Positions 10,585 to 21,016 of a DNA stretch of 64,000 nucleotides are shown here, one piece after another; positions within the stretch are counted from its first letter, which is position 1, and every line of letters starts with the position of its first letter. A model generated the notes under the pieces. The model did no database searches. It was not told where the DNA came from and worked only from the letters and a program-made list of their open reading frames with translations. Source of the DNA: Ceratopteris richardii (Eukaryota; Streptophyta; Polypodiopsida; Polypodiales; Pteridaceae); NCBI GenBank assembly GCA_020310875.1, contig CM035437.1, positions 45,008,556 to 45,072,555 on the forward strand. Direction: 5' to 3'. A program made the position numbers and the translations under genes.

Positions 10585-11355
10585 AAGAAGTACTCGTCTG
10601 ATCTACTTTCCAGATATAACATGGACCAATGTCGCTCAGTTTCTACACCACTTGATCCAAACATCAAGCTTACACTGGAGGACTCATCATCACTTGTGGA
10701 TGTGCATACCTATCGACAGCTTGTTGGCTCATTACTCTACCTTGCCAACACTAGACCAGATATTGCTTATGTAGTTGGTATACTCAGTCAATTTGCACAT
10801 CAGCCTCGTCAGACTCATTGGGATGCTGCTCAAAGACTACTTCGATACCTTGCCCTCACCCAACATCATGGTCTTTGGTATAGAGAGGGCATCGAACTCG
10901 CTGGATATTCAGATTCTGATTGGGTTGGTGATCCTGACTCTTGACGGTCTACTTCTGGGTATATATTCTTGCTTGGCTTAGGCACTATCTCTTGGGCAAG
11001 TAAGAAGCAGCCTACAGTTGCTTTATCATCTACCGAGGCCGAGTACCGAGCATCCAGCTTTGCAGCATGTGAGGCCATCTGGCTTTGACGTTTATTATCT
11101 GACATTGATGTTTTGCAGGATACTCCGACATGTATTCGCACAGACAGCCAGTCAGCCTTGGCCATCGCCAAGAATCCAGTGTTCCATGCTGGGACGACGC
11201 ACATCGAGATCCAATACCACTTCATCCGCGAGAAGCTCATATCTCAGGAGATTACTCTGGAGCAGTGTACCTCTCAAGAGAACCTGGCGGACATGTTCAC
11301 GAAGGCTCTACCTCCGGTTCCGCTTCAACGCTTGGTGGATCTCTGTAGCATTTAG
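10585..11355 (+). pseudogene. Element A RT connection and RNase H
   Basis: After the 10,582 stop: RYNMDQCRSVSTPLDP, SLLYLANTRPDIAYVVG and RLLRYLALT. RNase H starts at AGYSDSDWVGDPDS (first catalytic Asp), with a stop at 10,942-10,944. It continues with [28 protein letters not shown] and, after frame changes, RTDSQSALAIAKNPVFHA and LADMFTKALP, ending at TAG 11,353. Stops break it. Confidence 0.85.
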
Positions 11356-11369
11356 CCGCTTCAAAATGG

Positions 11370-11383
11370 AGCTGCAGAGGGGG
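11370..11383 (+). other. Polypurine tract of element A
   Basis: AGCTGCAGAGGGGG directly precedes the 3' LTR start TGTTGACAAC. Purine-rich and at the expected site. Confidence 0.8.
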
Positions 11384-11799
11384 TGTTGACAACATGATTG
11401 CTCCTACTTCATCTACATTTGTATCCGCATGAGTGCATCTCCATTTTGTATCCAGGATGCACTCCATTTCTAGTCTATTTCCATTTTATATTGTATTTCC
11501 TTTGTATTTGGGTACCTTGCCATGTGCTTCTACCAGTTATATTCATTCTCCTTTCAAGAGACTTATCCCACATATGATGTACTTTTGAGAGCCCCTCCCA
11601 AATCTATATAAGGAGGGCCTCTCCCCTCATTTGTACTTCGTTAGAAGCTTGAGGATCCTACTCCATGCCCTTGGCAAGCTCATTTCTAATCCACATGAGT
11701 TTACCCATTTCATGGTCTACTCATTTTGTGTCTCACACATTCTTTGTTTTGTGAGAGTACTTTACTTTTCCTTTTGCTTCTGTGTGCGTACTCTCTACA
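11384..11799 (+). repeat. 3' LTR of element A
   Basis: 416 bp, TGTTGACAACATG to CTCTCTACA, partner of 1,077-1,488. A TATA box is at 11,605-11,612. It is followed by the ATAAT TSD. Confidence 0.95.
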
Positions 11800-11804
11800 A
11801 TAAT

Positions 11805-12430
11805 GTGTCAATATATTTTGTTTGACACAAGGTTATTCTGCCATCAACTTGCATAAATTGAATGCCCAACTAATGATGCAAATGCCCAAAGCACAAAACC
11901 AAGGGGCTGAAAAACATACACTTCTTCATGAAAGTCACCATTCACAAATGCAATTTTAATCTCCAAATGATGTATGTTCCAACCATGATGAGCTACAAGT
12001 GCACAGATGCTACGGACAGTAGTCATTTGGCATGTAGGAGCAAAGGTCTCATCAAAATCAATGCCTCTTTCTTAAGCATAATTCTTTGTAATAAGCCTAG
12101 CCTTATACATGTCAATTGTTCCATTAGGTTTATGCTTCAACTTGTATATCCACTTAGTGTCAATAGCCTTCTTACCAGGAGGCAAGTCACATAACGACCA
12201 GGTACCATTTTTCATAATAGCATTATATTCTGATTGCATAGAAGCCATCCAATTTTCAAAATTTTATGCTTCATCAAATGAAACAGGCTCATTCTCATCA
12301 CAAAGACTAGATGCAGCCATAGAATATCAAACTGATGTAAAAAAGCACTATGAAATCTTGAACGGGTACGATATGATAAAGGTGCATCTAATTTATCTCG
12401 CAAAGTCTACACCAACCATTTAGGCATAGT
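11805..12430 (-). pseudogene. Element B reverse transcriptase, 5' part, core deleted
   Basis: Minus-strand motifs in order from the right: NGTWSLCDLPPGKKAID, KWIYKLKHKPNGTID, a degenerate MYKARL, FDETFAPTCQMTTVRS, IHHLEIKIAFVNGDFHEEV and YVFQPLGFV. The reading then jumps to LGIQFMQVDG and TKYIDTLL just before the site where A inserted. The part that should hold the catalytic YxDD box is missing between PLGFV and LGIQFM, an internal deletion of a few hundred bases. It joins 1,076 on the other side of A. Confidence 0.8.
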
Positions 12431-13520
12431 TTTTGCCTCCTCTATATCGATTCTCTCATTAATAAGTGCATCATGTAATCTACATCAAAAATGGAATGAT
12501 CTGCATTATCATGTGAAACCTGTAAAGGCTGAAAGTTACCTCACTTGGACCAGCACTAGATTGTCCACCTATAAAAAGAGGTAGCAAAGTATCATATACA
12601 TCTTTGGAGCTAACTGATGTCTGAATAGCATCTTCCACAAAAACAACATCATGGCTAACCAAAATGCATTTAGTATGTGGATGATATAGACAATAGCCTT
12701 TGCTTTCAGAACTATACCCAACAAAAATACATTTCACTACTTTATCATCCAATTTCCTACATTGTTGTTCACGCACTAATGCATTGCCAGAAAAGCAAAG
12801 ACATGCAGGTGAGCAATAGATGGCTTGTGACCATTCCAAGCCTCATATGGAGTGATAGACTGCAATGCTTTAGTGGGACACGTGTTAAGTACATATGCTA
12901 TACACATAATAGCCTCAATCCAAAAACTATGTGGTAAAATCCTAACTCTTGACCATACACCACACCATCTCCATGAGTGACATGTTCTTCCTTTCAACAA
13001 CTCCATTCTATCGAGGTGTATACAACATTGTACATTGATGTTTTATCCCACATTCAGCCAGAAATGCATTAAAATTAGAAGACATATATTCCCCCCCTCG
13101 ATCAGAACAGAGGGTGTCCATTTTACATGCTGATAGATTTTCAGCCAAAACCAAAAACTATTTGAAGCACATAAACACTTTCAACTTTGCTTTCAGTGGA
13201 TATACCCATGGATGCCCGGAGAAATCATCAATGAAAGCCATGAAGTAAAGATAGTTCCCAAAAGAAGGTGTTTGCATAGGACCACAAACATCACTATGGA
13301 CAAGCTGTAATTTTTTAGTAGCTCATACTGAACCATCTTTTGGGAAGGAGGAATGTTGCATTTTGCCCAAAATACAACCTTCATAGACATGTTTACTAGG
13401 TGCCTCAAGTTTAGGCAGAGAGGACACCATTTCAAATTTTTACAGGCATAGCAAACTAGCAAAATACAGATGACCAAAGAGTGCATGCCAAAGCTTTGCA
13501 TCTGACATAGCATGAGAATC
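12431..13520 (-). pseudogene. Element B integrase
   Basis: Minus-strand fragments show a copia integrase: the zinc-binding and core regions near 13,520-13,020 in several frames (LYFMAFIDDFSGHPW-like pattern, SDRGGEYMSS), then FWIEAIMCIAYVLNTCPTKA, ITPYEAWNGHKPSI, KCIFVGYSSESKGYCLY and VSHDVVFVEDA down to about 12,600. Frameshifts and stops are frequent. The order is right for an element transcribed leftwards. Confidence 0.75.
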
Positions 13521-13920
13521 TTGAACTACACATGATGAATCATTCACAGATTTTGCATAATCTATGAGCTTATATAGCCCATGATATAAAATTCCAAATC
13601 AATAATGTTATCGCCATTTGGTGGATCATGAATTGTACATCTGTCATCAACAAATTTCACAACCAAGTTGATCTTGGCTAATGTTGAAATTGGTAACAGA
13701 TTTTTCTTGGCACAAATAAAGCGTCTTGCAATGTAAAAGAACTATCATCAGTACTAGTCAGAATGATCTTATCAACTCCCATGATAGGATAAGAGGAGTT
13801 ATTGGTGCATGTGATAGTATTCCCTGTAGGGGCAAGCTCAAGTGAAGTGAAGAAACTGTGCTACGAGGTAATATGTTTGGTTGCACCACTATCAAAGTAC
13901 CAAACATCTGAGTGCATTGT
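13521..13920 (-). pseudogene. Element B protease and GAG-pre-integrase
   Basis: WYFDSGATKHIT near 13,913-13,878 on the minus strand is an intact copia aspartic protease motif (D-S-G). Downstream, NTITCTNNSSYPIMGV, LQDALFVP and a GAG-pre-integrase-like stretch near 13,600 follow with stops. Confidence 0.75.
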
Positions 13921-15062
13921 AGTTATACATTGTTCATGAGAAGATGGTTCATAACTGCAAACAACAATGAATGCGCATTCTTCATTCTACACCAAATTTA
14001 CAGACTCTGCTTTGGGTGTAGAGGCCTCTGCAATAACCATTCTAGCCTCTTTCTTCTTTGCCTCTTTTGCAGCCAATTTTGGACAACTCTTTATGACATG
14101 ATTGTTTCCTTTACAGTATTTGCAAAACAATTTTTTCTTTTTTGTTTTGTTCTCATCTTTGTCATCCTTCTTTGATAGTGTAGAATTAGCAAATTTTTGC
14201 TTACTAGTAGATGAGATCCATTTACCTTTGCCCTTCTGACTAGCTAGGAAAGCTTGATTTGCAACATGCATAATGGACCTGTTCTGCCTAGACTGATCTT
14301 CCTACAATAGAACAGAGAATAACTCCTCAAATGTTAAGGCATTTGGATCGCCTTTCATCATCAATCAAAGAGTAGAAGCAAAACTCTGATATGAATATAG
14401 AAGACGATTCAGAACAGTCTGCACTAGTGAGCTGTCAAGCAAGTCTTCATCAGTAGAAATCAACTCTTCCTTCAAAACTTTGATCTTTGTCAAAAAACTA
14501 TCCATCGAATCTCCTTCATTCATATGCTCACTCTCCAACTGTTTTGGAGGTAAGCAACACGAGCCTCATTCCTTGCCTGGTATAAAGTGCTATGTGTATC
14601 CCAAGCATCCTTTGCTATTCTGCAGGAGCAAATGTGAGGAATAATGGCAAGTTTGACAGAAAAGGCTATCAATGCATGGTATAAACTAGTAAGCGTATCC
14701 CAAGCATCCTTTGTTGTTCTGCAAGAGTGAATGTGAGGAATAATGGCATGTTTGACAGACAAGGCTATCAATGCATGTGCTTGAGCATCTCTGCCATCCC
14801 AATGAAGTTGCTTTGCAATAGGTGCAGTAGGAATCGAAGCACGAATAGGAACCTGACATATATCACCATGTGCAACACCATCTCCATCATGTTCAGTAAT
14901 TGTATTTGTAGGTGTAATAGGATGCTTTTCAACACCATTCACAATATTCCACATTCCTTTTTCAACCAATAAAGGATGCATCATATAATTCCATAATGGA
15001 TAATTGGTACCATCCAACTTATCCTCAACATCCAACGTACGGAATACATCACTACTTTCATA
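13921..15062 (-). pseudogene. Element B gag
   Basis: The N-terminus near 15,033-14,950 reads DKLDGTNYPLWNYMMHPLLV, typical of plant copia Gag. A segment containing SCRTTKDAWDTLTSLYHA is followed by a near copy (SCRIAKDAWDTHSTLYQA), a local tandem duplication of about 110 bp. The zinc knuckle CKYCKGNNHVIKSC is near 14,138-14,097, after a Lys-rich stretch. Stops separate the parts. The start codon is unclear because the 3' LTR of element C abuts the gene at 15,063. Confidence 0.75.
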
Positions 15063-16109
15063 AGAGGAGATGGTTGAGTATGCTCCAGAGATGAGCTAGT
15101 GTTACACAAAACCTGCTCTACACCTGCCAAGTTGACTGCATAGATGCTTAGTAGACTGCTTTTCCTTCACAATAATGCATTTACAACCACAAGGTACTTT
15201 GGAAAATCATTCCCAAAAGTTTGTACCAAAACAAATAACTTGCATGTACTAGAAATGTGAAGAAACCTTCTATTTTGGGAATGTAGGTGCTCAATGTTTT
15301 GCTTACAGCTCTTAGCCTAGTATGAATTGACTAGAGAGCTTTTGCACACATCTAATTCAAGTGTATAAATAACTAACACAAGTCATATCATGAACTTAGA
15401 GGCACTATACACTAAGCAATGAGTTTAACAACTTAGGGGGGTCATCCCGACATTTCAAGAACAAGATGATGTGCAAACATAGTCCACTTCATCAATCCAT
15501 ATCTCGAGGTTGGATAAACCAAAACTAATGAAACTTTTTAGGTATATTATAGCCACTTTATTCTAACTATACCAATTTTAAGTGAATCAAATGGTTGAGT
15601 ACACATGGAGAAATCACTCCTGCAAAATCACTAAAATGATGAAGATATGATAGAGAACAATAGACTAAAATGATCTAGAAGAATTGTATCAAATTATGTA
15701 CGCCAATAAACATATGATAAAAGGAAAGTGTAGTGAACTAATCAAACATATGTTGAGCTTAAGGTATGCTCAATGGTGTAGCTCAAAAGCTCTTAGTAAT
15801 TGCTCTCATGCCTCATGACTAAACCTCATCTATTTATACTCATCAAATGAATTTCAATTTTGAACTTCCCAAACCTAAAAGTGTTCCTACACTTTAAGGG
15901 TGCTTTGAATTGATTCCTTCAGCAAACAAGTCCTGGTTTTAGCAACCTAACTTCACAAGATTCCTTACCTTTTTGCTTTTACACTTATCCAAGGTAAATA
16001 CTTCTAGATTGACAAGGAGATGTTCATATGTGATCCTCGATGTGATGTCCTTAGTTAAAGAGTAGTCTTTGAGACAATAGCTAAGCACTTAGGCTTGCTA
16101 TTTGTACCA
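15063..16109 (-). repeat. 3' LTR of element C
   Basis: It matches 26,898-27,903 over its length with many small differences. On the element strand it starts TGGTACAAATAGC next to the polypurine tract and ends near CTCCTCT, where the partner has CTCCTCA. Its divergence is visibly higher than in A, N or D, so C is older. Confidence 0.8.
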
Positions 16110-16110
16110 A

Positions 16111-16125
16111 AAACTCCCCCTCAAG
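16111..16125 (-). other. Polypurine tract of element C
   Basis: On the minus strand CTTGAGGGGGAGTTTT precedes the LTR start TGGTAC. Confidence 0.7.
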
Positions 16126-16143
16126 CCTAAGATGTTTGAGTCT

Positions 16144-16924
16144 TCAGTCCTTCATAATTTCTTGCAAGACAATCATTGATTTAAATCTACTTAATTTGCT
16201 TCCATCCAATGCCTTTGTCATCATATCTACACTTTGTTGATATGTGGATACATATGACAGTTGTATCTCCTTACTCATGATCTTTTCTATGACATAATGG
16301 AAGTGAACTTCAATGTGTTTGGTCTTGGCATGATAGACAGGATTAGCAGCAAGATGCAATGAACTAATGTTGTCTCCAAATACGTGTGGAGTTGAAGTAT
16401 TCAACCCTAAATCAGAGTATAGGCTCCTGATCCACATAGCTTCTTGAGTAGCATTTGCAAGTCCTCTATATCCAGATTTAGTTGATGAGAAAGAAGTTAT
16501 AGGTTGCTTCTTTGATTACCAAGAAATCAATTTGGTACCTCCAAAAGTAGCCTGATATGCTTCTCGGATCATCTTTGGAACCTATCCAATCTGCAAAAAA
16601 ATATCTTGACATCTAAATCAGAGGTATAAGGATATTACAATCCTTCATTAATTATTCCCTTCAAATACTTTAAAATTCTTTTAGTTGCTTCCATGTGAGG
16701 TTCCCTTGGAGTGTGCATAAATTGACTTAGCACACTAACTCCATAGCATATATCCACTCTAGTCAAAGTTGCATAATTCAAGCTTCCAACTAAGCTTTGG
16801 TAACTAGTCACATCTTCAATCAGCTCACCTTCATGAGCACTTAGCTTATGAATGAACTCCATGTGTACCTGCAACGTTTGTATTTTCCATCTTGAATTTG
16901 GAGTATATCTCCAATGTACTTTTT
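16144..16924 (-). pseudogene. Element C RT connection and RNase H
   Basis: From the right: a polyprotein link with ENTKA- and SAHEGELI-like residues, YQSLVGSLNYATLTRVDICYG and AAKRILKYLKG-type motifs near 16,874-16,635. A decayed stretch with SGYTGLA-like and SKKQPI-like patterns follows. The RNase H end is open from 16,437 to 16,144 with SSLHLAANPVYHAKTKHIE and VDMMTKAL. Stops near 16,620-16,440 break it. Confidence 0.8.
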
Positions 16925-17800
16925 CTAAGTTAGGAAAATACCTCTCTCTATGTATACCACTTCCAAACCTAGGAAATAAGTGAGTAGGTCAAGATCACTA
17001 ATCTTGTACTCTTCTTTCATTTGAGCTTTGATCCTCTTGATTCCATTTGCATCATTACCTCTGATGGCTATATCATCTGCATATACATAGAGATATATGA
17101 CCTTTGAGTGGTTCCTCATTATGAAGAGGGAAGGATCTACCTTGCTCACCATGAATCCTTTATCCTGCAAATAAGTGACCAATCTATGATTCCAAGCTCT
17201 AGGATCTTGCTTCAAGCCATATAAGGCTTTCCTTAACATGTATACAAGTTCTGGATATGATTTATCTTCAAATCCAAGAGGTTGAGCCATGTATACCTCT
17301 TTTGAAATCCAACCATTAAGAAAAGCATTTTTGACATCCATTTGATAGATATTCCAATTCTTAGAAGATGCTACACTCATGAGTACTCTAATTGTAGGCA
17401 TCTTTGTAACACGTGAGAATGTCTCTTCATAATCTATACCTTGGGTTTGAGCAAACCCTTTAGCCACAAGCCTTGCTTTGTACCTATCAATTGAGCCATC
17501 ACAATTCTTCTTTACCTTGTAAATCCACCTTGAAGCCGTGAGCTTCATAAATGGTTTCTTGGGAGCCAATTCCCAAGTCTAATTTTCTTGAAGAGCTTCA
17601 ATTTCTTCTTCCATGGCATCTCTCCATTCACGTTTCTTCTTGACCTCTTCATATGTTGATGGTTCTTCAGAGTTTGTCCTTGAAATGCAAATTGAATGCT
17701 TAGTGATCAAGGATGTGTCATAACCATACCTTTTTGACTTCCCTTTCTCTTTAGTAGATCTTCTTATGGTTTGTTGATATGATTCTACCACATCTCTCAA
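16925..17800 (-). pseudogene. Element C reverse transcriptase
   Basis: After the linker EWRDAMEEEIEALQEN (17,620-17,579) and a stop, a 214-codon reading (17,569-16,925) has [77 protein letters not shown] and the catalytic LYVYADDIAI (YADD in place of YVDD). It ends with DLLTYFLGLEVVY. The core looks complete, but the gene as a whole is interrupted. Confidence 0.85.
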
Positions 17801-18803
17801 CTCCTACACTTTAGCTTGCCTTTGGAGTTCCAAGAATTGATTTCTCTTCTTGGTGTCTTTTGATCATCATCAAAATCACTTGATTCTTCATGTTGATGCT
17901 CATTCCTCTTTGATAGTGTTGGAAAATCTTCCTCTAGGTCATAGGGAAGTTTGATTTTCTTGCAATCATCTTCAAACCAAGATTTGTTTTCATAAAAAAC
18001 AACATATCTACTAACAAAGAAACCTTTTTTACTTGGATTATATAATCTATGGACTTTTTTATTAAGATCATAACCAATGAATATACACTTCTCTACCTTT
18101 GGATCCAATTTGCCTCTGATTTGTGAAGGTATGTGTGCATATGCTATGCACCCAAAGATCCTGCAATGATCAAGGCTAAGTCTTTTTCCATTCCATCCTT
18201 CATAAGGTGTCATCCCATCAAATGCTTTTGATGGAACTCTATTGATCACATAGGTTGTTGTAGATACATCCTCTACCCATAGGTAATTGGGCAATTTGTT
18301 CTCATTTAGCATTAACTTTGCAGCCTCCACTATGGTTCTATTCCTCCTTTCTGCCACTCCATTTTGCTTTCATGTATACCTAGTTGTAATCTCTCTTTTG
18401 TTTTGTCTCTCTTGGAGATAAGCATCAAATTCATGGGAGAAATATTCTCCCCCTCCATACCACCTTAGCTTCTTCAAAGTCTTTCATGTTTGATTTTCAA
18501 CAAGTGCTAGATATTCCTTGAAACAAGAGAACAGTTCATCTTTATGCTTCATAAAGAATAAAATTGTCCATCTACTACAATCATCAAGGAAAGACACATA
18601 ATACCTGGATCTAGAGATTGAAGACTCCTTGCTTGGGCCCCATACATATGTATGGACTAGCTCCAATAGGGCTCCATGAATATATCCTTTCTTTGTGAAT
18701 GGTTGTCTGTGAGACTTGTCAAATTGACAAGCACTGCATTTGTAAATCATGTGTTGCTTGAAGATATTTGGTAATCCAAGCACACTTTGATCCCTATTGA
18801 TTT
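17797..18803 (-). pseudogene. Element C integrase, downstream part
   Basis: Minus-strand reading at 18,783-18,484: KCSACQFDKSHRQPF (the Cys pair of the HHCC zinc site), a decayed first catalytic region, VSFLDDCSRWTILFF and HKDELFSCFKEY. After stops, MAERRNRTIVEAAKLML at 18,357 carries the last catalytic Glu (AERRNRT). Then come TPYEGWNGKRLSLDHCR, KCIFIGYDLNKKVHRLYN and a charged C-terminus. Its upstream part is at 25,335-25,543, on the other side of element D. Confidence 0.85.
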
Positions 18804-18808
18804 GCTTC
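18804..18808. repeat. Target-site duplication of element D (left copy)
   Basis: GCTTC precedes the first LTR of D and recurs at 25,330-25,334 after the second. Removing D rejoins the element C reading at ALKQINRDQS-type sequence, as preserved uninterrupted in the relative E near 30,800. Confidence 0.95.
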
Positions 18809-18916
18809 TGTTATTGAAAGCAATGGCTTTCTGTAAAAGTTATCAACTTTTAGTTTCATGCCTGCTTTTCGAAGCCGCCCTCTTGTAACCACTCTTTTCG
18901 ACGTAATCAAAATTCC

Positions 18917-18924
18917 TATAAATA
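18917..18924 (+). promoter_or_regulatory. TATA box in 5' LTR of D
   Basis: TATAAATA within TTCCTATAAATACATGC; same site at 25,174-25,181 in the 3' LTR. Confidence 0.8.
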
Positions 18925-18959
18925 CATGCACTCTGTGGACTGTCGAAACAGAGTGCATG
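18925..18959 (+). repeat. Perfect 12-bp inverted repeat downstream of TATA in D LTR
   Basis: CATGCACTCTGT (18,925-18,936) and ACAGAGTGCATG (18,948-18,959) are exact reverse complements around an 11-base loop, starting right after the TATA box. Both LTRs have it unchanged. Depending on the transcription start it could fold at the RNA 5' end or act as a palindromic binding site. Confidence 0.85.
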
Positions 18960-19073
18960 GGGGGAGATTGCACCCAATCTTGTGTTTGGACTCGTCTCTT
19001 GTTGCCTCTATTTTCTGTGTGTTTTTCTGCGTTCGTAATCTCTGTATGCGCGTGAGCAAGATCCTGACAACAG

Positions 19074-19085
19074 TGGTATTAGAGC
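19074..19085 (+). other. Primer binding site of element D
   Basis: TGGTATTAGAGC, one base after the LTR. It has the initiator-Met tRNA type of sequence common in chromoviruses. Confidence 0.8.
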
Positions 19086-19129
19086 TCTGCACGCGTCAAT
19101 ACAGATCTGTTCTCTGTTCGCGATTCTAA

Positions 19130-19440
19130 ATTCCGATTCCATCTCCATCTCCATCTCCATCTCCGTCTCCGTCTCCGTCTCCGTTTTCGTTTTCGGTTTC
19201 TGTTTCTGTTTCGGTTTCGGTTTCTGTTCCAGTTCTAGTTTCTGTTTCTGTTTCAGTTCCAGAACCAGAACCTACGTTTTCACCTACGTTTACTCCTTCC
19301 GTCTCCATCTCCGTTTTTGTTTTCGGTTTCTGTTTCTGTTTCGGTTTCGGTTTCGGTTTCTGTTCCAGTTCCAGTTTCTGTTTCTGTTTCAGTTCCAGAA
19401 CCAGAACCTACGTTTTCACCTACGTTTTCTCCTCCTTCGG
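19130..19440 (+). repeat. Pyrimidine-rich hexamer repeats in leader of D
   Basis: Runs of CCATCT and CCGTCT pass into GTTTCG/GTTTCT units. A block of about 125 bp (near 19,165-19,290) recurs almost unchanged at 19,300-19,420, with the shared words CCAGAACCAGAACC and CTACGTTTTCACC. The complementary strand reads as a Thr/Glu/Gly repeat, an artefact. Confidence 0.85.
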
Positions 19441-19594
19441 CTTACTCCAAGGCGTCGACTAAGGCGTCGGCGTCGACTAAGGCAATAACTTAGGCAATAA
19501 CTTAGGCAATACATTGGCAACATTGGCACCCAAGGCTCCCTTGGCGACCGTTGGCTACGCGCGAGGCAATTTTAATTTTTGAGTGGTAATAGAG

Positions 19595-19690
19595 AGGTTT
19601 AGAGTCCCTAAGGTAGGAGGATTTGAACCCACAACCTCTTACTTTCAAGGGAAGTACTTTGACCACTCCACCATCTCTTGGAGTTGTACT
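19595..19690 (-). other. tRNA-like (Pol III A/B box) segment in leader of D
   Basis: On the minus strand GGTTCAAATCC (19,629-19,619) is a perfect B box (GGTTCRANNCC), and TGGTCAAAGTAC (19,665-19,654) upstream resembles an A box, at tRNA-like spacing. The outer parts GGTGGAG and CTCCTACC could partly pair as an acceptor stem, but the whole is shorter than a tRNA. It may be a decayed tRNA or SINE head. Function not known. Confidence 0.5.
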
Positions 19691-19997
19691 CAAGTTCTCT
19701 CTCTTACTTACTTGTGGAAGGCGCTCGCGACGATTTCAAGGATGGACCCAACAAAGAATCAAGTGTATCTCTCAATCCGTAGGTCGGATTGAGGCGTGTA
19801 ATATACCGTTGGAAAGCTCTCGGAACGAACTTTCCAATGAGCTAGCTTGGAAGTGTGAATTCCTTCAAAATCCTTGGGTGGCACTTGATTGAGTATTCAA
19901 GATACCAAGCAAGGTTGAGAACACGGGATCGAGACACCAAGGTTGCAAACAAGAAGGTTCAATACACCAAGGTTGAGAGCAAGGGTCCAAGAGCACC

Positions 19998-20780
19998 ATG
20001 GAGGATTACAGTGATTCACCTCTACCTGCGGCAACACTTGAACAACAACTAGAGCTCTTGCGGCATGAGCTTCAAGGAGCTCAGAACGAGATCCGACAAC
20101 GTGATGAAATCCTCCAAAAGATGCAAGCTGAGGAAGACAACCTTACGAGAGTAGTAAAAGCTATTGTGTCTGCCCAATCTGATGTTACTCATTCAAAGAT
20201 TGGTAATAGAAACTACCAGTTTCTACGATTTGATGGCCGAAAGGATGGACCTTTAGTACTTTCTTGGTTGTCGCAGTTTGATGATTTTTATACCGATGAA
20301 ATGTATGCTGAAAGTGAAAAAGTTAAATTTGCCACTAACTATTTAGTAGGTAAAGCACAACTCTGGTGGAATGTCCTGCGGCACAGTACGGAGCGTCCAA
20401 CAACTTGGAAGGCTTTTCAAGAAAACGTGAAGGATTCATTTCTTCCTCCTCAATACCATTTGCATGTTCGACGAGCATGGACGACCCTTACATGGAAGGA
20501 GGGTGATATGGTTACTACCTACACAGAGCGGTTCTGGCAAAATTTACTACTTGTACGAATGCTTGAAGATGTATCAGAGGATATCTTGCAGCAGAAATAC
20601 GAAGATGGTTTGGAGGTCGGTATCCAAGCGAAGCTTCACACCTTACGACCTACAACCCTCAACGAGGCTATATCTTTTGCTTATGATGCAGAAAAAGAAT
20701 TCCAGTCCATAACCAAGTCACTCCATCTACAACAACCACGTCCACGACCATTTCCTGTTAAACCTTCATTTTTCCTATGA
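19998..20780 (+). CDS. Element D Gag
   Basis: 260 codons from ATG 19,998. Residues about 15-55 (EQQLELLRHELQGAQNEI and on) should form a coiled coil. The retrotransposon Gag domain follows: FLRFDGRKDGPLVLSWLSQF, KVKFATNYLVGKAQLWWN, TWKAFQENVKDSFLPP and LQQKYEDGLEVGIQAKL. The ORF stops at TGA 20,778, while the basic linker and zinc knuckle continue in another frame from about 20,777. Either a one-base indel separated the nucleocapsid from Gag or a frameshift was used; with other breaks present, I favour mutation. Confidence 0.85.
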   Translation: MEDYSDSPLPAATLEQQLELLRHELQGAQNEIRQRDEILQKMQAEEDNLTRVVKAIVSAQSDVTHSKIGNRNYQFLRFDGRKDGPLVLSWLSQFDDFYTDEMYAESEKVKFATNYLVGKAQLWWNVLRHSTERPTTWKAFQENVKDSFLPPQYHLHVRRAWTTLTWKEGDMVTTYTERFWQNLLLVRMLEDVSEDILQQKYEDGLEVGIQAKLHTLRPTTLNEAISFAYDAEKEFQSITKSLHLQQPRPRPFPVKPSFFL

Positions 20781-21016
20781 AGCGTAATTTTAATGCCCCA
20801 TCTTACCCTAGTTTTCCTCGTCCTCCACAATCCAATTACTCAACTCCACCCGTTGCTTCATCTCTCCAACCAACCAAACCACCTACCCTTCAAACTTCAG
20901 TAGTGAATGCCCAACAGAAGCGACCACGAATCACTTGCTGGAATTGTGGTAAACCTGGACATACAAAAATAAGGTGCAGATTGCAACCTCTTCATATGAA
21001 ACCGGCTACAGCTTGA
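20777..21016 (+). pseudogene. Element D nucleocapsid (CCHC zinc knuckle)
   Basis: Pro/Ser-rich linker, then CWNCGKPGHTKIRC near 20,938-20,979, a canonical C-x2-C-x4-H-x4-C RNA-binding knuckle. It is followed by a stop at 21,014-21,016, directly before the protease reading at 21,017. Confidence 0.85.

Larger units (their letters stand above)
1077..11799 (+). mobile_element. LTR retrotransposon A, Ty1/copia, with nested element N
   Basis: Complete plus-strand copia element with two LTRs (412 and 416 bp) and a 5-bp TSD. The PBS resembles the initiator-Met tRNA class. Copia order is seen: gag, protease, integrase, reverse transcriptase, RNase H, then a polypurine tract. It is 10.7 kb here, about 7.2 kb without N. 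An unusually long leader (about 2.45 kb) separates PBS and gag. Stops occur in gag, protease, integrase and RNase H, so it is not autonomous now. It sits in the reverse transcriptase of element B. Confidence 0.95.
18809..19072 (+). repeat. 5' LTR of element D
   Basis: TGTTATTGAAAGC to ATCCTGACAACA, 264 bp, partner of 25,066-25,329. Confidence 0.95.

Noticed and set aside
19126-19308. Minus-strand Thr/Glu/Gly repeat protein
   Set aside because: Simple translation of the hexamer repeats in the leader of D.
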